From Pseudoduganella buxea (GTDB lineage: Bacteria; Pseudomonadota; Gammaproteobacteria; Burkholderiales; Burkholderiaceae_D), in the NCBI RefSeq assembly GCF_009720835.1, contig NZ_WNKZ01000070.1:1-35725 (forward strand): a stretch of DNA of 35,725 nt. Direction: 5' to 3'. The translations under genes were made by a program, and so were the position numbers. Shown piece by piece: positions 8,617 to 15,534 of the stretch. Below the pieces are notes generated by a model, which saw nothing but the letters and a program-made list of their open reading frames with translations, searched no databases and had not been told where the DNA came from. Every line of letters starts with the position of its first letter. Position 1 is the first letter of the stretch.

Positions 8617-9732
8617 ATGACTTCCCCAACCTGGTTACCCGGCGATCCCGTGCCGGACTTCGCGGTCCGCTCCAGCAACAGCGAGCGCTTCCACTTCAAC
8701 ACGGCCGCCGGCCGCTACATCGTCCTCAGTTTCTTCGGCAGCGCGGGCCGCGAGGCAGGGCGTGCCATCAATGCCCACGTCGCGGCGCGCCGTGCCCTGT
8801 TCGACGATGCGCGGCTGTGCTGGTTCGGCGTGTCCATCGACCCTCTCGACGAAAGCGCGGGGCGGGTCAGCCAGCTGCTGCCTGGCATCCGCTACTTCTG
8901 GGATTTCGACCATGCCGTCAGCCGCCGCTATGGCGCCTTGCGTGCCACGGCCGGCGGGCAGCTGGAATACACGCCGTTCACCCTGGTGATCGACCCGATG
9001 CTGCGCGTGCTGGCCGCCATCCCCGTCAACGACGGGCACAACGCGGCGCTGGAACGCTTCCTGGCGCGCCTGCCGGCGCTCGACGCCCATGCCGGCGTGC
9101 CGCTGGCGGCGCCCGTGCTGGTGCTGCCGCGCGTGTTCGAGGACGATTTCTGCCGCCGCCTGATCGACCTGTACGGCCACCACGGCGGCACCGATTCCGG
9201 CTTCATGCGCGAGGTGAATGGCCAGACGGTGGGCATGGTGGAACACGGCTTCAAGCGCCGCCAGGACTTCGCTTTCGATCATCAGCCGGAACTGGAAACC
9301 TTGCGCGCTGCCGTGCGCGCCCGGCTGCTGCGCCGGCTCGTGCCGGAGATCCACAAGGCCTTCCAGTTCCAGGTAACACGGATGGAGCGCTATGTCGTGG
9401 CCTGTTACGACGATGGCAGCGCGGGAGGAGGGGGCTTTTTCCGCCCGCACCGCGACAACACCACGCCCGCCACGGTGCACCGCAAGTTCGCATGCACCAT
9501 CAACTTGAACGCGCACGAGTACGACGGCGGCGAACTGCGCTTCCCCGAATTCGGCCAGCGTACCTACCGTGCGCCGACCGGCGGCGCCGTCATCTTTTCC
9601 TGCTCGTTGCTGCACGAGGCCACCCCTGTCACGCGGGGCCAGCGCTTCGCCTTCCTGCCCTTCCTGTACGACGACGCGGCCGCCGTGCTGCGCGAGCAGG
9701 GCCAGCGCACCCTGGTGCCGCCGCCCGACTGA
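8617..9732 (+). CDS. Peroxiredoxin-like domain fused to 2OG-Fe(II) oxygenase
   Basis: The 371-residue protein has an N-terminal AhpC/TSA-like thioredoxin fold (about 1-155: GDPVPDFAVRSSNSERFHF, YIVLSFFGSAGR, FTLVIDPMLRVLAAI). Its C-terminal half is a prolyl-hydroxylase-type 2-oxoglutarate/Fe(II) oxygenase (about 165-365). The iron triad is readable as H278, D280 (FFRPHRDN) and H333, with R343 ten residues later as the expected 2-oxoglutarate anchor. The peroxidatic Cys expected after the YIVLSFF strand is absent (FFGSAGREAG), so the N-terminal domain cannot act as a normal peroxiredoxin and may serve in recognition. The substrate is unknown. A GAGG ribosome site precedes the ATG. The gene converges with the LysR gene; the two stops are directly adjacent. 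Confidence 0.88.
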   Translation: MTSPTWLPGDPVPDFAVRSSNSERFHFNTAAGRYIVLSFFGSAGREAGRAINAHVAARRALFDDARLCWFGVSIDPLDESAGRVSQLLPGIRYFWDFDHAVSRRYGALRATAGGQLEYTPFTLVIDPMLRVLAAIPVNDGHNAALERFLARLPALDAHAGVPLAAPVLVLPRVFEDDFCRRLIDLYGHHGGTDSGFMREVNGQTVGMVEHGFKRRQDFAFDHQPELETLRAAVRARLLRRLVPEIHKAFQFQVTRMERYVVACYDDGSAGGGGFFRPHRDNTTPATVHRKFACTINLNAHEYDGGELRFPEFGQRTYRAPTGGAVIFSCSLLHEATPVTRGQRFAFLPFLYDDAAAVLREQGQRTLVPPPD

Positions 9733-10665
9733 TCAGCCCCGTGCCGGCCCGCGCAGGCGCGCCGCCAGCGCCGTGTCGCGAAAGCTTGCGACGATGAAGT
9801 CGACGAAGGCGCGGGTCTTGGCCGGCAGCAGGCGTTTGCTCGAATAGTAGATCGACATGGGCCCCGCATCGGCATCCCAGGCAGGCAGGATATGCACCAG
9901 CGCGCCCGATTCCAGCAGCGGCACGGCGTGCGGCGTGGGCAGCAGCGCGATGCCCAGTCCCAGCGCGGCCGCGTGGGCCATCGCTTCAGGATCGTCGAAC
10001 ACGGCGACGCTGCGGCATTCCGCCACGGCCTCGTCGCCGGCGCCGTTGCGCAGGGTCCAGTTGCGCAGGCGCCCCGAGCCCGCCGAGCGGCGCGCGATGC
10101 CGGGCAGGGCGGCCAGGTCGGCCGGATGGCGGGGTTCCCCATGGCGTGCCAGGAAGGCCGGCGAGGCCGTGGCGACAATGCGCACCCGCGCCAGTTCCCG
10201 CGCCACGACGCCGGGCGTCAGTTCGATGCCGCCGCCGATGGCCGCGTCGAAGCCGTCGCCCACCAGGTCGACCTGGCGGTTGTCGAACTGCCAGTCAGGC
10301 AGCACGGCCGGATGCCGTTCCAGGAATTGCCCCAGCAGGGGAACCAGGTAGGTGCGCCCGAACCCCAGTGCGCAGCTGACCTTCAGGCGCCCGGCCGGCG
10401 CGCCGGCATCCTGGGCCAGGCCCGCGATGGCATCCTGCAGCTGGCCCACCGGCCCCGTCACGCGGGCCAGGAATTGCTCCCCCGCTTCCGTCAACGTCAC
10501 GCTGCGCGTGCTGCGCTGGAACAGCCGCGTGCCGACGGCCGCCTCCAGCCGGGCCACGTTCTTGCTGACGGCAGCCGGTGTCAGTCCCAGGCGCCGCGCC
10601 GCGGCCGAGAAGCTGCCGCTTTCCGCGCTGAGGATGAAGGCGTCGAGATAGGTCAGCGTGTCCAT
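9733..10665 (-). CDS. LysR-family transcriptional regulator
   Basis: The 310-residue protein has the LysR winged-helix DNA-binding domain at residues 1-60 (YLDAFILSAESGSFSAAARR, VSKNVARLEAAVGTRLFQRS). A periplasmic-binding-type effector domain follows (LKVSCALGFGRTYLVPLLGQ, DAAIGGG, AMAHAAALGLGIALLP). It belongs to the CrgA/DhcR-like subgroup, judging by the overall layout. The ATG at 10665 lies only four bases beyond the stop of the Rrf2-type gene upstream on the same strand, so both regulators are likely on one transcript. It faces away from the oxygenase gene, so its natural target is more likely the divergent flavoprotein gene, or a distant one. Confidence 0.92.
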   Translation of the reverse strand: MDTLTYLDAFILSAESGSFSAAARRLGLTPAAVSKNVARLEAAVGTRLFQRSTRSVTLTEAGEQFLARVTGPVGQLQDAIAGLAQDAGAPAGRLKVSCALGFGRTYLVPLLGQFLERHPAVLPDWQFDNRQVDLVGDGFDAAIGGGIELTPGVVARELARVRIVATASPAFLARHGEPRHPADLAALPGIARRSAGSGRLRNWTLRNGAGDEAVAECRSVAVFDDPEAMAHAAALGLGIALLPTPHAVPLLESGALVHILPAWDADAGPMSIYYSSKRLLPAKTRAFVDFIVASFRDTALAARLRGPARG

Positions 10666-10669
10666 TGCG

Positions 10670-11101
10670 TCAGGCCCCGCCGCCCGGCCTGGCGTTCACG
10701 CTTCGGGCCAGGTCGGCCAGCGTGACGCGGCCGAAGCGGGCCAGCAGCAGCGCCTCGGCCTCGCGCAGGGCTTCGCCCAGTTCCGCATTGACGGCCTGTT
10801 CGACCAGGCACTCGGCGTGGTCGTTGCTGGCACCGATGGCGAACACGGACGGGCTGCCCAGCGCCCGGTGGATGTCGAGCAGCGTGATGGCCGCCAGCGG
10901 CCGGGCCAGCACCCAGCCGCCGCCATGGCCTTTCTCGGATTGCACATACCCTTCGTCGCGCAGGCCCGCCATCGTGCGGCGCACGACGACGGGATTGGTC
11001 GACAGCATCTGGGCGATCGTGTCGGAAGTGGCGCGCCCGGCGTGGGCGTCCATGTGGATCAGCACATGGAGCATGCGCGAAAGTCGGCTGTCGTGTCTCA
11101 T
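10670..11101 (-). CDS. Rrf2-family transcriptional regulator
   Basis: The 143-residue protein shows the Rrf2 winged-helix pattern (RLSRMLHVLIHMDAHAG, SDTIAQMLSTNPVVVRRTMA, GLRDEGYVQSEKGHGGGWVL) with the typical long C-terminal helix. Iron-sulfur Rrf2 members carry three clustered Cys; here only one Cys is visible (AECLVEQ), so an Fe-S cluster as in IscR is unlikely and a single-Cys or other redox/effector switch is possible. It is divergent from the thioredoxin-reductase-like gene, which is the usual arrangement for regulator and target. The -10 box TATACT is so close to the ATG that the message may be leaderless. Confidence 0.9.
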   Translation of the reverse strand: MRHDSRLSRMLHVLIHMDAHAGRATSDTIAQMLSTNPVVVRRTMAGLRDEGYVQSEKGHGGGWVLARPLAAITLLDIHRALGSPSVFAIGASNDHAECLVEQAVNAELGEALREAEALLLARFGRVTLADLARSVNARPGGGA

Positions 11102-11107
11102 GGACAG

Positions 11108-11113
11108 AGTATA
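11108..11113 (-). promoter_or_regulatory. Probable -10 box of the Rrf2/LysR operon, suggesting a leaderless message
   Basis: On the minus strand TATACT ends six bases before the ATG at 11101. Transcription starting the usual six to eight bases after a -10 box would begin at or next to the start codon. No ribosome-binding sequence precedes this ATG, which fits a leaderless transcript. The -35 region is weak. Confidence 0.4.
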
Positions 11114-11137
11114 ACCGCGCTCCTGTAACGTTGGTAG

Positions 11138-11166
11138 TTGCGTGAATGACCGATTCATGGAACAAT
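11138..11166 (+). promoter_or_regulatory. Probable promoter of the flavoprotein gene with palindromic operator
   Basis: TTGCGT (11138-11143) and AACAAT (11161-11166) are spaced by 17 bases. Within the spacer lies the perfect inverted repeat TGAAT-N5-ATTCA (11143-11157), an ideal place for a repressor. The divergent Rrf2-type protein is the natural candidate to bind it. Both boxes match the consensus only partly. Confidence 0.4.
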
Positions 11167-11191
11167 CGAAGATACATAACCAGGAGGTGCC

Positions 11192-12088
11192 ATGGATGCA
11201 ATCGTCGTTGGAGGAAGTTTCGCCGGCCTGTCGGCCGCCATGCAGCTGGCGCGGGCGCGCCGGCACGTCACATTGATCGACGCGGGCCTGCCCCGCAACC
11301 GGTTCGCCGAGGCGGCCCATGGCTTTCTCGGCCAGGACGGCGTCGCGCCCCACGTGATACGCGCCGCCGCCCGTGGACAGCTGGCGGCCTATCCGTCGGT
11401 GCGTTTCGTCGATGCCGAGGCGGTGGCGGCCGAAGCGGTCGATGGCGGCTTCGCCGTCACCTGCGCCGATGGCGCCACGCACCGCTCCGGGCGCCTGATC
11501 CTCGCCACGGGTGTGCGCGACGAGCTGCCCGTGCTGCCGGGCCTTGTCGAGCGCTGGGGCCGCACCGTGCTGCATTGCCCCTACTGCCACGGCTACGAAC
11601 TGGGTGGCGCGCCCGTCGGCGTCCTGGCCGGTCACGCGAAATCGGCACACCAGGCGGCGCTGCTGCCGGATTGGGGGCCGACTACCTTCTTCACGCAGGG
11701 CCGGTACGAACCGGACGCGGAACAGGCGGCGCTGCTGGCCGCGCGCGGGGTCGTCATCGAAAGGGTTCCCGTGGTGGCGCTGCTGGGCGAGGCGCCCGGA
11801 CTGATCGGGGTGCGGCTGGAAGACGGCAGGGTGGTGCGCCTGGGTGGCCTGTTCGTTGCGCCCCGCACCGATCCGGGCCCGCTGGCGCGCCAGCTGGGCT
11901 GCGCGATGGATGACGGCTTCACGGGGCCGCTGGTGCGGGTCGATGCCATGGGGCAGACCACGGTACCGGGGGTGTTCGCCGCCGGCGACATGGCCGCGAT
12001 GATGCACAACGCCACCCTGGCATCGGCCGCCGGCGCGATGGCCGGTTTCGGCACGCACCAGTCGCTGGTGCTGGGTCTTACCAGATGA
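11192..12088 (+). CDS. Thioredoxin-reductase-like NAD(P)/FAD oxidoreductase
   Basis: The 298-residue flavoprotein begins MDAIVVGGSFAGLSAAMQLA, the FAD-binding GxGxxG-type motif. It carries a CxxC redox pair at C129/C132 (HCPYCHGYE) where thioredoxin reductases have CATC. A second nucleotide-binding region (GVLAGHAKSAHQAALL) has lost the tidy GGGxSA pattern. The closing VPGVFAAGDMAA motif contacts FAD. Such proteins transfer electrons from NAD(P)H to a disulfide; the partner is unknown, and no thioredoxin gene is adjacent. An excellent AGGAGG ribosome site precedes the ATG. The gene is divergent from the Rrf2 regulator and overlaps the 3' end of the phosphopantetheinyl transferase gene by 11 bases on the opposite strand. 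Confidence 0.9.
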   Translation: MDAIVVGGSFAGLSAAMQLARARRHVTLIDAGLPRNRFAEAAHGFLGQDGVAPHVIRAAARGQLAAYPSVRFVDAEAVAAEAVDGGFAVTCADGATHRSGRLILATGVRDELPVLPGLVERWGRTVLHCPYCHGYELGGAPVGVLAGHAKSAHQAALLPDWGPTTFFTQGRYEPDAEQAALLAARGVVIERVPVVALLGEAPGLIGVRLEDGRVVRLGGLFVAPRTDPGPLARQLGCAMDDGFTGPLVRVDAMGQTTVPGVFAAGDMAAMMHNATLASAAGAMAGFGTHQSLVLGLTR

Positions 12089-12815
12089 AGGCGGTCAGCA
12101 GGTCGCCGTCGGGCAGCACGCGGTAGTGCACCCGTGCCGGCATGCCCGGCTGCCACTGCATGCACAGCGCCTGGGCGACGTCGAAGTCGAGGTGGTCCGG
12201 CGCCACGCGAACCAGCCGGATCGCATCGAAGTCGAAGACCTGGCCGACGGCGTTGAACACGGCCTTGTAGAAGCTCTCCTTGGCCGAGAACACGAGGGCC
12301 AGCAGGACGCCGCGCGGCAGCAGGTGCTCGTTAGCGGCCAGCAGCGCCAGTTCGGCCGCATCGACGGCCAGGGTGGCCAGGCTGTCCTGCTGCTCGATCG
12401 ATGCGGGCGATTCCAGGTCGATGCCGATGCCGTGGCAGGAAGGCGCCGGCAGGGCGACAGCGGCGGCGCGGCGGCTGTTGTGGCTGATGCTGCCCACTGC
12501 CCCGGCGGGCCACAGGGGTTCGCGTTGCGCGCCGCTACCGATTTCCGTGACGGCCAGCCCTGCCGCCGCGAGCGCCTGTCGCGCCGCCAACCGGCCATGA
12601 AAATATTCGGCCTGGCGTTTCGGCACGCTGCGCTCGATATGGGCCGGCAGCGCCAGGCCCGCGGCGGCGAAGCTGGCGGGCGTGAAGCCGGCGGCAGTAA
12701 ATTCGACCAGGTGGACCGCCAGCCCGGGCAATGCGGCATCGGGCTGCCAGCGCAGCACCTGGCAGGCGGCGAGGGGTGCGGCGGTGGCGGCGGTGGCGAA
12801 GGGCGAGATGGTCAT
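12078..12815 (-). CDS. 4'-phosphopantetheinyl transferase (Sfp/EntD type)
   Basis: The 245-residue protein transfers phosphopantetheine from CoA to carrier proteins. The signature residues are present: D133 and E135 in GIGIDLE bind magnesium, and FSAKESFYKA supplies K179, E180 and K184. KRQAEYFHGRLAARQAL and GSISHN are further family landmarks. Its length matches EntD/Sfp-type enzymes that serve non-ribosomal peptide or polyketide synthases, rather than the shorter AcpS. No synthase gene is in the window, so its client is elsewhere. The ATG at 12815 is chosen; the reading frame stays open to a TTG at 12863, but that would run across the divergent promoter region. Confidence 0.92.
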   Translation of the reverse strand: MTISPFATAATAAPLAACQVLRWQPDAALPGLAVHLVEFTAAGFTPASFAAAGLALPAHIERSVPKRQAEYFHGRLAARQALAAAGLAVTEIGSGAQREPLWPAGAVGSISHNSRRAAAVALPAPSCHGIGIDLESPASIEQQDSLATLAVDAAELALLAANEHLLPRGVLLALVFSAKESFYKAVFNAVGQVFDFDAIRLVRVAPDHLDFDVAQALCMQWQPGMPARVHYRVLPDGDLLTAFIW

Positions 12816-12880
12816 GGCGACCGATGGTAGCACCGGAATGCTTCTACAATAAAGCTTCCGCAACTTCCAGGAACCACCGC
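12816..12880. promoter_or_regulatory. Short divergent promoter region
   Basis: Only 65 bases separate the divergent starts of the phosphopantetheinyl transferase (minus) and the dehydrogenase (plus), so both promoters must overlap here. TACAAT at 12845-12850 is a possible plus-strand -10 box; its -35 is poor. AGGAA before 12881 is the ribosome site of the dehydrogenase. Confidence 0.35.
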
Positions 12881-13831
12881 ATGCAGCCGGAAATCCTCGT
12901 CATGGCCCCCAGTCCGTCGCCCGCCGTGATGGCGCAGCTCGACGAACACTTCACCTGCCACCACCTGTGGCAGGTGCTCGCCGACCAGCACGATGCCTTC
13001 ATCGACCGGGTCGGCGCCGGCGTGCGCGGCCTGGCGACGACTGGCACAATCGGCATCGACGCGGCGCTGGCGGCCCGCCTGCCGGCGCTGGAGATCGTCG
13101 CCGTCAACGGCATCGGCGTGGACGCGGTGGACTTTGCCGCGACGCGCCCGCGCGGCATTGCCGTCACCAACACGCCCGGCGTGCTGACGGACGACGTGGC
13201 CGACCTGGCCGTGGCCCTGCTGCTGGCGGCCGCGCGCCGCATTCCCGCGTTGGACCATTACGTGCGGGGCGGCCAGTGGGCCGAGCGCGTGCCCTTGCAA
13301 CCAGCCCGCACCCTGCGCGGCAAGACGGCCGGCATCTACGGCTTCGGCCGCATCGGCAGGGCCGTGGCCGCGCGCCTGGCCGGCTTCGGCCTGGAACTGC
13401 GCTACTGGCAGCCGAACGTGGTCGCCGGTACCGGCGTGCCGCGCAGCGCGTCGCTGGCGGACCTGGCGCGTGAAAGCGACTACCTGGTCGTCTGCGCGCC
13501 GGGCGGGCCCGCCACGCGCGGCCTGGTCGACGCGGCCGTGCTGGCGGCACTGGGCCCGCAAGGCACCCTGATCAACATCGCGCGTGGCTCCATCGTCGAC
13601 GAGCCGGCCCTCGTGGCGGCCCTGGCCGACGGCAGCCTGGGCGCGGCCGGCCTGGACGTCTTCGCCAGCGAACCGGATGTGCCGCCGGCGCTGGCGGCGC
13701 TGCCGAACGTCGTGCTGACTCCGCACGTGGGCAGCCTGACGGTGGAAACCCGCCACGCGATGGGCCAGCTCGTCGTCGACAACCTGCTGGCGCATTTTTT
13801 AGGGCGGGCGCTGCTCACGCCAGTGCCTTGA
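12881..13831 (+). CDS. D-isomer-specific 2-hydroxyacid dehydrogenase
   Basis: The 316-residue enzyme interconverts a 2-hydroxyacid and a 2-oxoacid with NAD(P)H, and is most like glyoxylate/hydroxypyruvate reductases. The Rossmann fingerprint is GIYGFGRIGRAVA. The catalytic residues are visible as R235 (NIARGSIVDE), E264 (FASEPDVP) and H282 (TPHVGS). VNGIGVDAVDFAA and VTNTPGVLTDDVADLAVALL are typical of the substrate domain. The ATG at 12881 follows AGGAA. The residue after the second nucleotide-binding strand that would decide NADH or NADPH use lies in YWQPNV and is not diagnostic by eye, so the physiological substrate is left open. Confidence 0.93.
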   Translation: MQPEILVMAPSPSPAVMAQLDEHFTCHHLWQVLADQHDAFIDRVGAGVRGLATTGTIGIDAALAARLPALEIVAVNGIGVDAVDFAATRPRGIAVTNTPGVLTDDVADLAVALLLAAARRIPALDHYVRGGQWAERVPLQPARTLRGKTAGIYGFGRIGRAVAARLAGFGLELRYWQPNVVAGTGVPRSASLADLARESDYLVVCAPGGPATRGLVDAAVLAALGPQGTLINIARGSIVDEPALVAALADGSLGAAGLDVFASEPDVPPALAALPNVVLTPHVGSLTVETRHAMGQLVVDNLLAHFLGRALLTPVP

Positions 13832-13968
13832 CAGCGCGCCGCGCCGGCATTCGGGGGATACCCGAGAACGCCTGACGAAACCGGTCGCCGGTCCCGAGGG
13901 TAGCAACTCGTGTGCTCAGCTTGACCGTCGGCCGTCGACGGGCGCGCAGGTTTGCCGTCGGGGTGACA
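13832..13968. other. Non-coding stretch before the small-ORF region
   Basis: I see no gene here. It contains the self-complementary CCGTCGACGG near 13932-13941 and some imperfect GC-rich inverted repeats after the dehydrogenase stop, but no stem followed by a T run that would make a clear terminator. Confidence 0.4.
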
Positions 13969-14070
13969 ATGTGTGAGTTTCTTTTTATGGAATATTTGCT
14001 ATTGTTGGCGGCTATTGGCTCGCCGTCTGTTGTCCTGCTGTCGCCGAAGAAGTCAGTCCGATCACACTGA
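13969..14070 (+). CDS. Possible 33-residue hydrophobic peptide
   Basis: An ATG at 13969 opens a 33-codon frame ending with TGA at 14070. The peptide starts MCEFLFMEYLLLLAAIGSPS and ends with a basic KKSVRSH tail, so it could be a single-pass membrane peptide. A GGGGTGA sequence just upstream could serve as ribosome site, and the next small membrane gene starts 13 bases after its stop. The local AT-richness agrees with a gene of recent origin or transfer, but an ORF of this size can arise by chance. Confidence 0.3.
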   Translation: MCEFLFMEYLLLLAAIGSPSVVLLSPKKSVRSH

Positions 14071-14083
14071 GAAATCCTAAAAG

Positions 14084-14287
14084 ATGAGTTTGCTCACCAG
14101 TATTTCACCGCAAGTCGTCCCCATCATTGCTTTGCTCGTACCAATCGTCGGCGTCGTCGCCTGGGCTGCAGTCAAGATCACGCAGATGATCTTGTTGCAT
14201 GAAACAGTCCGTCAGCTCAGTTCGAATGGCCAGCCTGTTCCGCCAGCATTATTGGCCAAGATTACAGTCGAGAAGCGCTCCGGGTAG
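14084..14287 (+). CDS. Small membrane protein, 67 residues
   Basis: The product begins MSLLTSISPQVVPIIALLVP and has one strong transmembrane helix at about 10-36. A cytoplasmic-looking tail contains LLHETVRQLSSNGQPVPPAL. That tail pattern (HETVRxL, then a short turn and PVPPxLL) resembles small one-pass proteins of the DUF6249 kind seen in many proteobacteria, but I am not certain of the family. Function is unknown. The start has only a weak upstream ribosome site. It is followed by a 175-base gap and then another small membrane protein. Confidence 0.6.
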   Translation: MSLLTSISPQVVPIIALLVPIVGVVAWAAVKITQMILLHETVRQLSSNGQPVPPALLAKITVEKRSG

Positions 14288-14462
14288 TCCTGTCAGCCAG
14301 CCTTGCTTGCTCCGTGAATTCGGTGTCAGGTACCTGCCGATTGCTGCGTACTGCCGACGCTCCGTGCACTTGTCCCAAGCGAAGCGGCTACCCCTGCCGG
14401 CCGCCAGGTGTATCGCCCCAAATTGCAGACCAGTACGATTTGTCAGATGAAAGAGATTGTTG

Positions 14463-14804
14463 ATGCCACGATATAGTTGGGTTAAAGACGATGAGCACGT
14501 CGAGCACTTCGACAGCAAAGAAGAGATGGAGGCGGCCAAACGTAAGGATTCGAATGAGGTCGCGGGCTGCATCTTGGCGGTCGTCGGCTTTGTCGGAGGC
14601 GGCCTGATCAGTTATGCACTGTTGAAGCACTTTGGGTTGATGGAATGGCCAAAATGGGCGCGATTTACATGGGTTGCTACTGGCGCCGTCTCAACAGCCT
14701 ATGTGCTGGCTCGATTGGCGGGCCTCATCAAAATACTGGTCGGCTTGGCATTGCTGGGCGGGATGGTGACGTGGATAGTACGCCTGATCTGGGATAACGT
14801 CTGA
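14463..14804 (+). CDS. Small multi-pass membrane protein, 113 residues
   Basis: I do not recognise the family. The product starts MPRYSWVKDDEHVEHFDSKE, an acidic cytoplasmic N-terminus. Two or three transmembrane stretches follow (about 36-56 around GCILAVVGFVGGGLISYALL, 67-85, and 86-108 around ILVGLALLGGMVTWIV). AAGAGA stands a suitable distance before the ATG at 14463; two in-frame TTG codons directly upstream are less likely starts. The coding sequence is clearly poorer in G+C than its neighbours (29 of the 60 bases at 14461-14520), which suggests acquisition from another source. Confidence 0.65.
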   Translation: MPRYSWVKDDEHVEHFDSKEEMEAAKRKDSNEVAGCILAVVGFVGGGLISYALLKHFGLMEWPKWARFTWVATGAVSTAYVLARLAGLIKILVGLALLGGMVTWIVRLIWDNV

Positions 14805-14829
14805 ACGAAGTCCAAGGTCGAACGATATA

Positions 14830-14842
14830 GGTGTCTAACACC
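14830..14842. repeat. Palindrome GGTGTCTAACACC, possible dispersed-repeat copy
   Basis: GGTGT and ACACC form a perfect inverted repeat around CTA. A related half, GGTGTCAGGTACC, lies at about 14321-14333, and GGTGTC recurs at about 27370. Such elements could be copies of a small dispersed palindromic repeat; only a whole-genome count can decide. Confidence 0.3.
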
Positions 14843-14899
14843 GGATTGCCATCAAATTGCCAAGTGACTGGCGGGGCAGCGGCCGGGCCGCTTGTAATC

Positions 14900-14928
14900 T
14901 GGACAATACCTCGCGATTCCGTGATAGT
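14900..14928 (+). promoter_or_regulatory. Candidate sigma-70 promoter of the PEP-CTERM gene
   Basis: TGGACA (14900-14905) and GATAGT (14923-14928) are separated by exactly 17 bases and match the consensus at five and four positions. They lie about 66 bases before the start at 14995, in a gap with no other gene. Confidence 0.35.
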
Positions 14929-14994
14929 GTTGACAACGCCGCGCGAGCCATGCGGCGCTGGGTTCAAGACAACCATCCCTTACCTGGACTTCCG

Positions 14995-15489
14995 ATGACA
15001 CTGAAACGACTCATCAGCACTGCCGCTGTCGCGGCCGCACTCTTGTGCACGGGCGCCGCCAATGCCGCCTTGTACCAGTTCACCGTCAGCGGCGACTATG
15101 CCGCCACCTGGCAGCTCGATTCATCGACGGTTCCCGGCGTCGTCTTCCCGGGCGTGGGCTTCATCTACGGCGACGTGGCGGGAACTTACGACAATGCCGT
15201 CAGCGAACTGGCCGACGTGGCGTTCTTCAATGGTTCGCTTGGCGGAGGCTTGAGCATCGAGGATTATTACGGCGGCCAGTTCCTGCTGATCGCCGACGGT
15301 CCCCAGCTCTACAGCGGCTCCGAGGCGGCGCCCGCTTTCGTACCCGGCACGTACAACCTGTCCGAATACCAGGGCGACGGACGCTATACGGTAACGGTGT
15401 CCGCCGTGCCGGAACCGGCCACCTACGGCATGGTCCTGGCCGGCATGGGCTTAATTGGCGTCGCGTTGCGGCGGCGGCAGGGCAGCTGA
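14995..15489 (+). CDS. PEP-CTERM sorting-domain protein
   Basis: The 164-residue protein has a signal peptide (MTLKRLISTAAVAAALLCTG, cleavage near ANA) and a beta-rich secreted body rich in Gly, Tyr and Asp. It ends in a PEP-CTERM anchor: VPEPATYGMVLAGMGLIGVA followed by a basic LRRRQGS tail. In known systems exosortase EpsH/XrtA recognises this tail and the protein ends up outside, often linked to exopolysaccharide production. No exosortase gene is present in the window, so the processing enzyme must be elsewhere. The start at 14995 is chosen because it begins the signal peptide. The body matches no enzyme that I recognise. Confidence 0.85.
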   Translation: MTLKRLISTAAVAAALLCTGAANAALYQFTVSGDYAATWQLDSSTVPGVVFPGVGFIYGDVAGTYDNAVSELADVAFFNGSLGGGLSIEDYYGGQFLLIADGPQLYSGSEAAPAFVPGTYNLSEYQGDGRYTVTVSAVPEPATYGMVLAGMGLIGVALRRRQGS

Positions 15490-15508
15490 GCAGCGTAAGC
15501 GCAAAGGG

Positions 15509-15529
15509 AGGCGCCAGCGGGCGCCTTTA
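15509..15529 (+). terminator. Rho-independent terminator after the PEP-CTERM gene
   Basis: AGGCGCC (15509-15515) and GGCGCCT (15520-15526) form a seven-base GC-rich stem with a four-base loop, followed by TT. The T run is short, so termination may be partial. It stands between the convergent PEP-CTERM and Lrp genes and could serve both. Confidence 0.6.
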
Positions 15530-15534
15530 CCACG

